This document shows, one piece after another, positions 14,388 to 21,579 of a DNA stretch of 26,835 nt (within the stretch, counting starts at the first letter, position 1; each line of letters begins with the position of its first letter). The translations under genes were made by a program, and so were the position numbers. The notes beneath the pieces are model-generated. The model made no database searches, was not told where the DNA came from, and was given only the letters and a program-made list of their open reading frames with translations. The stretch is from an uncultured Christensenella sp. (GTDB lineage: Bacteria > Bacillota > Clostridia > Christensenellales > Borkfalkiaceae), in the NCBI GenBank assembly GCA_910578195.1, contig CAJTOY010000018.1, positions 1 to 26,835 of the forward strand, read 5' to 3'.

Positions 14388-14816
14388 ATGAAACTGAATT
14401 TCGAACTTGTGCCCGACAGCTGCTGGTACTCGAATTTAAGAAGCCTCTTATCCCCCGCGCAGTGGGACTTTATTCGCCGCGAGGCGTATTCGCGCGCGGG
14501 CGGCAAATGTATGATATGCGGCGCGCCGACGGCGCGGCTCGAAGCGCACGAACAGTGGAGCTACGACGAGGAGAAGTGTATCCAGAAGCTCGAAAACGTC
14601 GTCGCGGTATGCAAAAGCTGTCACGAGGTAATACATATCGGCAGAACCCAGCTCACGGGCGGGGAGGCGCGGGCGAGCGGGCATTTTATGAAGGTCAACA
14701 ATTGCTCGTACTCGGAATACCGAAAAGCCCTCGGCGAGGCGAACGCGGCGCACCGCAGACGCAATCTTGTGCCCGAATGGAAGCTCGATTTGGGCTGGCT
14801 TAAAAAATTTTTGTAG
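14388..14816 (+). CDS. Small HNH-type putative nuclease (142 aa)
   Basis: Probable HNH-fold protein. KCMICG (a CxxC zinc knuckle) is followed by RLEAHEQWSYDEEKCIQKLE, then NVVAVCKSCHEVIHIG. This gives the HNH pattern: H in EAHE, a Q-x-L-x-x-V core, CxxC and a final H in VIHIG. The zinc pair C-x2-C, C-x2-C and the nuclease histidines are all present. The N-terminal 35 residues (ELVPDSCWYSNLRSLLSPAQ) resemble those of stand-alone HNH proteins with unknown targets. The start at 14388 is chosen because upstream ATGs fall inside the promoter. It is divergent from the SPFH operon and has its own terminator. Defence, repair or phage origin cannot be separated. Confidence 0.75.
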   Translation: MKLNFELVPDSCWYSNLRSLLSPAQWDFIRREAYSRAGGKCMICGAPTARLEAHEQWSYDEEKCIQKLENVVAVCKSCHEVIHIGRTQLTGGEARASGHFMKVNNCSYSEYRKALGEANAAHRRRNLVPEWKLDLGWLKKFL

Positions 14817-14834
14817 GAATTTACAAAAATTTTT
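14803..14834 (+). terminator. AT-rich terminator of the HNH gene
   Basis: AAAAATTTTTGTA (14803-14815) and TACAAAAATTTTT (14822-14834) form a perfect 13-bp inverted repeat with a 6-nt loop, overlapping the last codons of the gene. It is weakly stable because of its AT content. Confidence 0.55.
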
Positions 14835-14863
14835 CAGTTGACGATTATAAATGTTAATTTGAC

Positions 14864-14916
14864 GACCACTATATCTTGTGTTGCTGTTAAAAAAAAACAT
14901 ACAAGATATTGTGGTC
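14864..14916. promoter_or_regulatory. Pair of NrdR-like boxes upstream of nrdD
   Basis: CCACTATATCTTGTGT (14866-14881) and ATACAAGATATTGTGG (14899-14914, the other orientation) match the NrdR-box pattern ACACWATATNTWGTGT. Centres are 33 bp apart, about three turns, as usual for this ATP/dATP-sensing repressor. The wider 16-bp arms (14864-14879 and 14901-14916) are inverted repeats with one mismatch. The pair lies directly upstream of the nrdD -35. The nrdR gene is not in this window. Confidence 0.8.
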
Positions 14917-14922
14917 TCAGGC

Positions 14923-14951
14923 TTGACTTTGCAAACTTAAAGTACTATACT
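14923..14951 (+). promoter_or_regulatory. Promoter of nrdD-nrdG-dut
   Basis: TTGACT (14923-14928) and TATACT (14946-14951) are separated by 17 bp. The leader to the start at 15009 is about 50 nt. Confidence 0.8.
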
Positions 14952-15008
14952 TGACTTCACCGACGCCCGGGGAGGGCGAGAATTTACATTATCATGGAGG
15001 AAGAGGCA

Positions 15009-17135
15009 ATGAAGGTTATTAAGCGCGACGGGTCTACCGTTGATTTCGACAAGAGCAAGATTGTAAGGGCTATAAGCAGGGCAAACGAGTCTGTCGATTT
15101 CGAGGACAGGGTTGACGACGCGCAGATTAACGCAATCGTGGACGATATCGCTTCGCGCCACAGAAGACGCGTGCTCGTCGAAGATATTCAGGATATGGTA
15201 GAGGAAAAGCTGATGGAAATTCAGAAGTATCAGCTTATGAAGTCGTATATCCTTTACCGTTACGAGCGTGCGCTTATCCGCAAGGCGAATACCACGGACG
15301 AAAGCATACTTGCCCTCATTAAAAACGATAATAAGGACGTAATGGAGGAAAACTCCAACAAGAACGCGCGCACGGCTTCCACCCAGCGCGATTTGATTGC
15401 GGGCGAGGTCTCGAAGGATTTGACCCGCCGTATTCTGCTGCCCGAAAAAATTTCCAAGGCGCACGACGAGGGCGTTTTGCACTTCCACGACGCCGATTAT
15501 TTCCTCCAACCCATATTCAACTGCTGTCTTATTAATATTAAGGACATGCTCGAAAACGGCACGGTCATGAACGGAAAAATGATTGAAAGCCCGAAATCTT
15601 TCCAGACCGCGTGCACCATTACCACGCAGATTATCGCGTCCGTCGCTTCCTCGCAGTACGGCGGTCAGTCGGTAAATATCGCGCACCTCGGCAAGTATTT
15701 GAGGCGCACCAAAGAGAAATATATCAGCCAGTGCAAGGAGCAGTTCGGCGATTCCATAGACGAGGCTACCAAAAACCGCTTCGTGGAAATGCGCTTGCAG
15801 GAATCATTGAAGGCGGGCGTTCAGACCATACAGTACCAGATTAACACGCTTATGACGACAAACGGTCAGTCGCCGTTCGTCACGCTTTTCCTCTATCTCG
15901 ACGACAAGGACGAGTACATCGAGGAAAACGCAATGATAATCGAAGAGGTTTTGAAGCAGCGCTACGAGGGTATAAAGAACGAAAAGGGCGTGTACGTCAC
16001 CCCCGCGTTCCCCAAGCTGATTTACGTTTTGGACGAGAACAACTGCCTCAAAGGCGGCAAGTACGACTACCTTACGAAGCTTGCGGTAAAATGCTCGTCC
16101 AAGCGCCTTTACCCCGACTATATCTCCGCGAAGAAGATGCGGGAATATTACGAGGGCAACGTTTTCTCGCCCATGGGCTGCCGCTCGTTCCTCTCGCCCT
16201 GGAAGGACGAAAACGGCAACTACAAATTCGAGGGCAGATTTAATCAGGGCGTCGTATCGATCAACCTTCCCCAGTGCGGCATTGTCGCAAAGGGCGACGA
16301 GAAAAAATTCTGGGCAATTCTCGAAGAGAGATTGCAGCTTTGCTACGAGGCGCTCATGTGCCGCCACAACGCTTTGACGGGAGTAACCAGCGACGTTTCG
16401 CCCGTGCACTGGCAGTACGGCGCGATTGCAAGGTTGGAGCCGGGCGAAAAAATCGACAAGTATCTTCACGACGGATATTCGACGATATCCCTCGGATATA
16501 TAGGGCTTTACGAGGTAACAAAGCTTGTAAAGGGCGTGTCGCACACCGACCCCGCGGGCATGGAGTTTGCGCTTAAAATAATGAACACCCTCCGCGAGCA
16601 CTGCGAAAAATGGAAGAAGGAAACGGGTCTCGGTTTCGGTCTTTACGGCACACCCGCCGAGTCGCTGTGCTACCGTTTCGCGAGAATAGACAAGGAGCGC
16701 TTCGGCACAATCGAGGACGTGACGGACAAGGGTTATTACACCAACAGCTATCACGTCGACGTGCGCGAAAATATCGACGCGTTTTCGAAGTTCAAGTTCG
16801 AAAGCCAGTTCCAGAAGATATCCTCGGGCGGCGCGATTTCCTACGTCGAAATTCCGAATATGCGCCACAATCTTACCGCGATTGAGGACGTCGTGAGATT
16901 TATTTACGACAATATCCAGTACGCGGAATTCAACACCAAGTCGGACTATTGCCACGTCTGCGGTTTCGACGGCGAGATAATGATAAACGACGACAACGAG
17001 TGGGAGTGCCCCGTGTGCCACAACAAGGACCACCGCAAAATGAACGTAACCCGCCGTACCTGCGGCTACCTCGGCGAGAATTTCTGGAACGTCGGCAAGA
17101 CCAAAGAAATAAAGGCGAGGGTGCTTCATCTCTAA
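15009..17135 (+). CDS. nrdD: Anaerobic ribonucleoside-triphosphate reductase, class III (708 aa)
   Basis: Reduces ribonucleoside triphosphates to deoxyribonucleotides without oxygen, using a glycyl radical. The N-terminal ATP-cone begins KVIKRDGSTVDFDKSKIVRA and senses ATP/dATP. The barrel region holds LHFHDADYF, SVASSQYGGQSV, NGQSPFVTLF and FSPMGCRSFLSPW. The C-terminus has a zinc ribbon (CHVCG and CPVC) and the radical loop RRTCGYLG, with the radical glycine at about 686, 22 residues from the end. The start at 15009 has GGAGG eight bases upstream; the ATG at 14994 overlaps that site. NrdR-like boxes and a good promoter precede it. nrdG follows after 115 bp containing two hairpins. Confidence 0.97.
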   Translation: MKVIKRDGSTVDFDKSKIVRAISRANESVDFEDRVDDAQINAIVDDIASRHRRRVLVEDIQDMVEEKLMEIQKYQLMKSYILYRYERALIRKANTTDESILALIKNDNKDVMEENSNKNARTASTQRDLIAGEVSKDLTRRILLPEKISKAHDEGVLHFHDADYFLQPIFNCCLINIKDMLENGTVMNGKMIESPKSFQTACTITTQIIASVASSQYGGQSVNIAHLGKYLRRTKEKYISQCKEQFGDSIDEATKNRFVEMRLQESLKAGVQTIQYQINTLMTTNGQSPFVTLFLYLDDKDEYIEENAMIIEEVLKQRYEGIKNEKGVYVTPAFPKLIYVLDENNCLKGGKYDYLTKLAVKCSSKRLYPDYISAKKMREYYEGNVFSPMGCRSFLSPWKDENGNYKFEGRFNQGVVSINLPQCGIVAKGDEKKFWAILEERLQLCYEALMCRHNALTGVTSDVSPVHWQYGAIARLEPGEKIDKYLHDGYSTISLGYIGLYEVTKLVKGVSHTDPAGMEFALKIMNTLREHCEKWKKETGLGFGLYGTPAESLCYRFARIDKERFGTIEDVTDKGYYTNSYHVDVRENIDAFSKFKFESQFQKISSGGAISYVEIPNMRHNLTAIEDVVRFIYDNIQYAEFNTKSDYCHVCGFDGEIMINDDNEWECPVCHNKDHRKMNVTRRTCGYLGENFWNVGKTKEIKARVLHL

Positions 17136-17148
17136 AATAATTATGACG

Positions 17149-17190
17149 GAAAACGCAAGGGCGGATTGATTTCGCCCGTTAAGCGTTTTC
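17149..17190 (+). other. Hairpin after nrdD
   Basis: GAAAACGC (17149-17156) pairs with GCGTTTTC (17183-17190), enclosing GGGCG (17159-17163) paired with CGCCC (17173-17177). There is no T-run on either side, so it looks like a processing or stabilising element, or a weak attenuator, not a clear terminator. Confidence 0.55.
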
Positions 17191-17204
17191 ACGACAAATA
17201 AACT

Positions 17205-17239
17205 CACGCAAAGATTTTGCCGCGCAAAAGATTTGCGTG
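17205..17239 (+). other. Hairpin just upstream of nrdG start
   Basis: CACGCAAAGATTTTGC (17205-17220) pairs with GCAAAAGATTTGCGTG (17224-17239) except for a 2x2 internal loop, with a 3-nt loop. It ends four bases before the GAGG of nrdG and could modulate nrdG translation or mRNA decay. Confidence 0.55.
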
Positions 17240-17250
17240 AACGAGGTTTT

Positions 17251-17784
17251 ATGAATTACGCTACGATTAAGTGGTACGACGTTTCCAACGGACCGGGCGT
17301 GCGGGTTTCGCTGTACGTCAGCGGTTGCCGCAACCACTGTAAAAACTGTTTCAACCCCGAAACGTGGGACTTTTGCTACGGCGAACCCTTCACCCGCGAA
17401 GTCGAGGACAAGATAATAAACGCGCTCGCGCCCGAATATATCAAGGGCTTTACCCTTCTGGGCGGCGACCCGTTCGAGCCCGAGAACGCGGAAGCGCTTG
17501 TTCCGTTTATGGAGCGGCTCAGAAAAAAATACCCCGAAAAATCGGTCTGGTGCTTTACGGGCTACGACTACGAGGCGGATTTGCTCACGGGCAAGAAAGG
17601 GGATATAGACACGAATATCCGTCTTTTAAGCACGCTCGACGTGCTGGTGGACGGCAAGTTCGTCGAGGAGCTGAAAGATTTGAATTTGCTTTTCCGCGGC
17701 TCGTCGAACCAGAGAATAATTTTAGTGCGCCCCTCGCTCGAAAAAGACGAAGTGGTGCTTTGGAACGAAAAGGATATAGTATGA
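17251..17784 (+). CDS. nrdG: Anaerobic ribonucleotide reductase activating protein, radical SAM (177 aa)
   Basis: Activates NrdD by generating its glycyl radical with S-adenosylmethionine and a [4Fe-4S] cluster. The cluster motif is C26-x3-C30-x2-C33 (GCRNHCKNCFNPETWDF), the NrdG-type spacing. FTLLGGDPFEPENAE is the SAM-binding GGDP segment, and KSVWCFTGYDYE and DVLVDGKFVEE are family hallmarks. The start at 17251 has GAGG four bases upstream; a TTG at 17233 lies in the hairpin arm and is disfavoured. The length is normal (150-180). Its stop overlaps the dut start as ATGA. Confidence 0.96.
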   Translation: MNYATIKWYDVSNGPGVRVSLYVSGCRNHCKNCFNPETWDFCYGEPFTREVEDKIINALAPEYIKGFTLLGGDPFEPENAEALVPFMERLRKKYPEKSVWCFTGYDYEADLLTGKKGDIDTNIRLLSTLDVLVDGKFVEELKDLNLLFRGSSNQRIILVRPSLEKDEVVLWNEKDIV

Positions 17785-18218
17785 AAATAAACATTAAAAA
17801 GCTCAGTGAAAGAGCGGTGATACCCGCATACGGCAGCGAATATGCCGCGGGCGCGGACTTATATGCGTGCGTGGACGGCGTGGTCGAAATAAAACCGCAC
17901 GAAACGGTCATGATACCGACGGGCATTGCGCTCGAATTGCCCGTGGGATATGCGGGACTTATTTATGCGAGAAGCGGTCTTGCGACCAAGAAAGGGCTTG
18001 CCCCCGCGAACAAGGTCGGGGTCGTCGACTGCGACTACCGCGGCGAGGTCAAGGTTTCTCTTCACAACCATTCCGAGGTCAGTAGAGAGATATCCGCGGG
18101 CGAACGCATCGCCCAGCTTGTAATAACCCCGTACATAACCGCGGTTTTCAACGAGGTTGAAAACCTCTCCGAAACGGCCCGCGGCGCGGGCGGGTTCGGC
18201 TCGACGGGAAGTAAATAA
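17781..18218 (+). CDS. dut: dUTP diphosphatase (145 aa)
   Basis: Hydrolyses dUTP to dUMP and pyrophosphate, keeping uracil out of DNA and supplying thymidylate synthesis. All five trimeric dUTPase motifs are present in order: AAGADLYA, RSGLA, VGVVDCDYRGEV, ERIAQLVI and RGAGGFGSTG. The third motif has Cys where Ala is common (VDCDYRGE). The length is typical. The ATG overlaps the nrdG stop, so it is co-translated with the anaerobic reductase; this joins nucleotide reduction and dUTP clean-up in one operon under NrdR-like control. The longer frame upstream of 17781 is a shadow of nrdG. A clear terminator follows. Confidence 0.97.
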   Translation: MKINIKKLSERAVIPAYGSEYAAGADLYACVDGVVEIKPHETVMIPTGIALELPVGYAGLIYARSGLATKKGLAPANKVGVVDCDYRGEVKVSLHNHSEVSREISAGERIAQLVITPYITAVFNEVENLSETARGAGGFGSTGSK

Positions 18219-18224
18219 ATATTG

Positions 18225-18253
18225 AAAAGGCACGCAAACCGTGCCTTTTTTTT
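18225..18253 (+). terminator. Terminator of nrdD-nrdG-dut
   Basis: GGCACG (18229-18234) pairs with CGTGCC (18240-18245), extended by A-T pairs and followed by T8. Confidence 0.92.
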
Positions 18254-18257
18254 AATC

Positions 18258-18286
18258 TTGACATTTGGAAAATTGTGTAGTATAAT
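18258..18286 (+). promoter_or_regulatory. Promoter of the ROK kinase-rex operon
   Basis: TTGACA (18258-18263) and TATAAT (18281-18286) are perfect with a 17-bp spacer, immediately after the previous terminator. AGGAGG at 18306-18311 precedes the start at 18317. Confidence 0.92.
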
Positions 18287-18316
18287 AAATAAAAATTTAT
18301 CAATTAGGAGGATATC

Positions 18317-19243
18317 ATGTCTTTATATATAGGTATCGACATCGGCGGAACAACATTGAAGGGGGTTGTCATTGACGAAAAGGGAAAGCTTTACGGCGAG
18401 GGCAGCGTACCCACCGCTAAGGGTGAAGAGATAGCAGAAGGCGTGATATTGCTTTTCAACAAACTGTCCGCGGGCTACGAGGGCAAAATCAAGGGCATGG
18501 GCATAGGCTGTGCGGGCGTTATCGATTCGGCGAACGGCACGGTCGTGCAGGCGAACAATTTACAGCTGAGAAATTTCCCGCTCGCGAAAATCGCGGAGGA
18601 GAGGTGCGGCGTTCCCGTCAAAATCACCAACGACGCCAACGCGGCGGCGCTGGGCGAAGCGAAGTTCGGCGCGGGCAAAACTTATAACGACAGTATCCTC
18701 GTCACGCTCGGCACGGGCGTGGGCGGCGGAATAGTTATCGGCGGAAAGCTTTTCGAGGGCAACAAGTCCGCGGGCGCGGAGATTGGTCACATGGTAATCG
18801 AGCGCGGCGGCAACAGATGCTCGTGCGGAAGGCGGGGGTGCTTCGAGGCGTACTCGTCGGCAACCGCTTTGATTAAGCGCACAAAGTGGGCTATGGAGGA
18901 GGACCCCGGCTCGTCTATGTGGCAGTCGTGCACGTCCGAAACCGCGACGGGCAAGACTGCGTTCGAATACATGGACAGCGACATTTCCGCAAACGAGGTC
19001 GTCAGCTGGTACGTCAAATATCTTGCATGCGGCTTGGTAAATCTCGCGAATATTTTCCGTCCCGAGGTGATTATGCTCGGCGGCGGCGTATCGGGACAGA
19101 AGGAGCGGCTTACCGCGCCCTTGCAGGCGGTGCTCGACCGCGAAATGTTCGCCCCGCAATATGCGCCCGTCAAGGTGACCGTGGCGACCCTCGGCTCAGC
19201 CGCGGGCGGATACGGCGCGGCGGCGCTGGTTATAGAGGATTGA
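18317..19243 (+). CDS. glcK: ROK family sugar kinase, probable glucokinase (308 aa)
   Basis: Cytoplasmic sugar kinase, most likely phosphorylating glucose with ATP. The phosphate-binding loop GIDIGGTTLKG starts at residue 5. TNDANAAALGEA holds the catalytic aspartate (ND in NDANAA). LVTLGTGVGGGIV is the second phosphate motif and is followed by EIGHMVIERGG. The ROK zinc motif is CSCGRRGCFEAYSS. VIMLGGGVSGQ and GSAAGGYGAA close the fold. The length matches Bacillus-type GlcK (about 320). Exact sugar specificity cannot be read from these motifs. It shares a transcript with rex, whose start lies one base after this stop, linking glycolytic entry with the redox regulator. Confidence 0.88.
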   Translation: MSLYIGIDIGGTTLKGVVIDEKGKLYGEGSVPTAKGEEIAEGVILLFNKLSAGYEGKIKGMGIGCAGVIDSANGTVVQANNLQLRNFPLAKIAEERCGVPVKITNDANAAALGEAKFGAGKTYNDSILVTLGTGVGGGIVIGGKLFEGNKSAGAEIGHMVIERGGNRCSCGRRGCFEAYSSATALIKRTKWAMEEDPGSSMWQSCTSETATGKTAFEYMDSDISANEVVSWYVKYLACGLVNLANIFRPEVIMLGGGVSGQKERLTAPLQAVLDREMFAPQYAPVKVTVATLGSAAGGYGAAALVIED

Positions 19244-19244
19244 C

Positions 19245-19856
19245 ATGAACAAGGATATACCCGTAATCTCATTGCAGAGATTGCCTGTCTATTTGAATTA
19301 TTTAAAATCTCTTCCGGAGGACAAAATTTACGTCTCCTCGGGGCTTATCGCCGAGGCGCTCGGCATGGGCGAAGTGCTCGTGCGCAAAGATTTGGCGTAT
19401 ACCTCGGCGGTGGGCAGACCGCGCGTCGGCTACGACAAGGGCGAGCTTATTTCCGCGCTCGAAGATTATCTGTGCTGTAACGGCAGACGTTACGCGGTGA
19501 TTGCGGGCATAGGCGCGCTCGGCAGGGCGGTGCTCGGCTACGGCGGCTTTTGCAACTACGGCATAGAGGTTGCCGCCGCGTTCGACAACGACCCCGCGAA
19601 AACGGGCGTAAGCGTCGCGGGCAAACCCGTCTACGATATTTCGGAAGCGGAGAGAGTGGTTAAAGGGCTCGGCGCGGAGCTTGCCGTGCTGTGCGTTCCC
19701 GCCGCGTACGCGCAAAGCGTCGCGGACTTGTTTATCGGGTGCGGAATAAAGGGAATTTTAAATTTTGCGCCCGTGCTTATAAACGCGCCCGAAGGCGTTG
19801 TCGTGCGTCATATTGACGTTGCGGCGAACTTAGCCATATTATCTAGCATGTTGTGA
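19245..19856 (+). CDS. rex: Redox-sensing transcriptional repressor Rex (203 aa)
   Basis: DNA-binding repressor that senses the NADH/NAD+ ratio and controls fermentation and hydrogen genes. The N-terminal winged helix includes ISLQRLPVYLNYLKSL, SSGLIAEALGMGEVLVRKDL and GRPRVGYD. A Rossmann domain follows with GIGALGRAVLGYGGF, the acidic end of strand 2 at AAAFDNDPAKTG, and a final swap helix IDVAANLAILSSML. The length is slightly below the usual 210. It is coupled to the ROK kinase gene and ended by a 14-bp hairpin. A Rex-like palindrome lies at the hyd operon promoter 1.7 kb downstream, the most probable local target. Confidence 0.95.
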   Translation: MNKDIPVISLQRLPVYLNYLKSLPEDKIYVSSGLIAEALGMGEVLVRKDLAYTSAVGRPRVGYDKGELISALEDYLCCNGRRYAVIAGIGALGRAVLGYGGFCNYGIEVAAAFDNDPAKTGVSVAGKPVYDISEAERVVKGLGAELAVLCVPAAYAQSVADLFIGCGIKGILNFAPVLINAPEGVVVRHIDVAANLAILSSML

Positions 19857-19865
19857 TTATTAATC

Positions 19866-19904
19866 AACGCCGACGGGCAAGCCTGCCCGTCGGCGTTAAT
19901 ATTT
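19866..19904 (+). terminator. Terminator of the kinase-rex operon
   Basis: AACGCCGACGGGCA (19866-19879) and TGCCCGTCGGCGTT (19884-19897) form a perfect 14-bp stem with a 4-nt loop; the T-run is poor (AATATTT). Confidence 0.85.
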
Positions 19905-19932
19905 CCCGACTGCCCTTAATATATTAAACCGT

Positions 19933-21441
19933 ATGGCACAGGAAAGGTTTAAATCGAGGGGCGGTTTTATTTTGGCGTGCGTGGGCGCGGCGGTGGGTCT
20001 GGGCGACTCGCTCAGGTTCCCCGGGCTTTGCGCGAAGTACGGAGGCGGAACGTTTCTGCTCATTTACTTCGTCGCGCTGATATTTATCGGTATCCCCGTG
20101 CTCAACGCCGAAATCGCGCTGGGCAGAAAGTTCCGCGCGGGCGCGCCGCGCTGTATGGCGCAGCTAAATAAAAAAGCCGAGCCGATAGGCTGGGCTTCGT
20201 GTTTTAATTCGCTGGTGGTGGCGGTTTTGTATGCGGGCATACTCGGCTGGATAATCGCCATGCTCATTAAAATAATCCCGCTGTGCAAGGCTTCGACCTC
20301 GATGACCCACACCGAGGTGAGCGAGTACTTTTTTACCGACGTGCTCGGCGAAAAGCTGTCGCCCCTCGTATTTGTCTGCATAATATGCGCGTGGGTAATC
20401 ATGTATTTGTTTCTGCGCGGCGGCGCCCGCTCGCTGTCTAAGACGGCGAAGTTCACCGTTTTAATCCCCGTGGTGCTGCTCGTTTTGCTTGCGGTGCGCG
20501 GGCTTTTGTACGAAAACAGCGGCGAGGCGCTGTACGCCCTTTTCGTACCCGACTTAAAGGCGTTGGGCGACGCCGAGCTGTGGCTGAACGCGGTCGGGCA
20601 GGTCTTTTTCTCGCTGTCGGTGCTGGTCGGCATTATGCCCGCGTACGGCGCGTATCTGCCCGAAAAAACCAACGTGTTCCGCGACAGTATGATAATCGCG
20701 TTCACCGACTTTTTTATTTCCGTACTTTCGTCGGCGGTGCTGTTCACAACCCTCTACGGCTGCGGTTTGCAGGGCGAAATTTCCCAATCGGGCATAGTCA
20801 CCGCGTTTATGGTCTACCCCGCCGCGATAAGCGTCGTGTTCGGCGCGGGCAACACGGTGTTCAACTCGATTGCGGGCGTGCTGTTCTATACCTCGCTCGC
20901 CATGATGGCGGCGCAGTCGTCGGTGTCCATGATAGAGGCGGCGGCAAACCCCCTTTCCGAAAAATTTAAAATCGACAAAAAAAAGACAGTGGGCGTTATT
21001 TGCATAATAGGCGCGGCGATATGTGCGGTGTTCGCTACGCCCGCGGGCACTGCCGCGCTCGATTTGGCAGATCACTTCGCGAACTACTTCAACATTTTGC
21101 TTTTGGGCGTTGCCGAGTGCATATTGCTGGGTAAATACGCAAAATCCGTTAACCTCGCGGGGGAAATAAACCTATATACCCGCAAGCTGAAAATGCCCGC
21201 AAAGCCGCTGATTTTTTCCTTGAAATATCTCAGCCCCGCGGCGCTGTCGTGCCTCACGCTATGGGGATTTTACCACCTCATATTCGTCGAGGGCGGGCTG
21301 TACGGCGGCTATCCGCTGTGGGCGCAAGCCGCGTTCGGCTGGGCGGTCAGCCTGCTTGTGTTCGCATCGGGCTTCGTCATCTTGGGAATTTCCAAACGCA
21401 GACGGCGGCGCCCCGTGCGCATTATAAAACTTCGAAGATAA
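19933..21441 (+). CDS. Neurotransmitter:sodium symporter (NSS/SNF) family transporter (502 aa)
   Basis: Integral membrane transporter, probably sodium-coupled uptake of an amino acid or related amine. The first helix has the family signature GAAVGLGDSLRFPGLCAKYG, followed by GGTFLLIYFVALIFIGIPVL and NAEIALGR. About 11-12 hydrophobic segments run to the end, and the basic tail SKRRRRRP faces the cytoplasm. Residue 25 is Asp where most members have Asn (GLGN-x-x-RFP); in LeuT this Asn helps bind sodium at site 1. No Shine-Dalgarno sequence precedes the ATG. A weak TATATT (19920-19925) close to the start suggests a very short leader. The gene stands between two terminators; the substrate is unknown. 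Confidence 0.9.
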   Translation: MAQERFKSRGGFILACVGAAVGLGDSLRFPGLCAKYGGGTFLLIYFVALIFIGIPVLNAEIALGRKFRAGAPRCMAQLNKKAEPIGWASCFNSLVVAVLYAGILGWIIAMLIKIIPLCKASTSMTHTEVSEYFFTDVLGEKLSPLVFVCIICAWVIMYLFLRGGARSLSKTAKFTVLIPVVLLVLLAVRGLLYENSGEALYALFVPDLKALGDAELWLNAVGQVFFSLSVLVGIMPAYGAYLPEKTNVFRDSMIIAFTDFFISVLSSAVLFTTLYGCGLQGEISQSGIVTAFMVYPAAISVVFGAGNTVFNSIAGVLFYTSLAMMAAQSSVSMIEAAANPLSEKFKIDKKKTVGVICIIGAAICAVFATPAGTAALDLADHFANYFNILLLGVAECILLGKYAKSVNLAGEINLYTRKLKMPAKPLIFSLKYLSPAALSCLTLWGFYHLIFVEGGLYGGYPLWAQAAFGWAVSLLVFASGFVILGISKRRRRRPVRIIKLRR

Positions 21442-21442
21442 T

Positions 21443-21480
21443 AAAAAGCGCCTCCGCGTTCACGCGGGGGCGCTTTAAAA
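21443..21480 (+). terminator. Terminator of the NSS transporter
   Basis: AAAGCGCCTCCGCG pairs with CGCGGGGGCGCTTT around a TTCA loop (with one G-T pair), just after the stop codon. Confidence 0.9.
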
Positions 21481-21506
21481 AAAATTAAAAAACATGTCGA
21501 AAATAT

Positions 21507-21535
21507 TTTATTTTTAGGAAAGATAATGATATAAT
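21507..21535 (+). promoter_or_regulatory. Promoter of the hydCBA operon
   Basis: TATAAT at 21530-21535 is clear. The best -35 at the right distance (TTTATT, 21507-21512) is poor. The start of transcription should be near 21542, inside the Rex-like palindrome. Confidence 0.6.
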
Positions 21536-21538
21536 AAT

Positions 21539-21558
21539 ATCGTTAAAAATTTAGCGAT
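21539..21558. promoter_or_regulatory. Rex-like operator at the hyd promoter
   Basis: ATCGTTAAAAATTTAGCGAT is an inverted repeat (ATCGTTAAA against ATCGCTAAA). It agrees at 11 of 14 defined positions with the clostridial Rex pattern TTGTTAA-N4-TTAACAA. It covers the expected transcription start. Rex controls hydrogenase and fermentation genes in Clostridia, and rex is encoded nearby. Binding is inferred. Confidence 0.6.
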
Positions 21559-21579
21559 TAAAATTCAGGAGAGGATAAA

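Noticed and set aside
15804..17207. Antisense ORF of 467 codons opposite nrdD
   Set aside because: A shadow of the nrdD reading frame; no family features, and it runs through the nrdD-nrdG intergenic hairpin.
17364..17780. N-terminal extension of dut
   Set aside because: It overlaps nrdG in another frame and is arginine-rich; dUTPase homology begins exactly at the ATG at 17781.
18285..18300. ATAAAT-AAAA-ATTTAT palindrome at the kinase-rex promoter as a Rex autoregulatory site
   Set aside because: It lacks the TTG/CAA outer bases of the Rex pattern and could be a chance AT palindrome.
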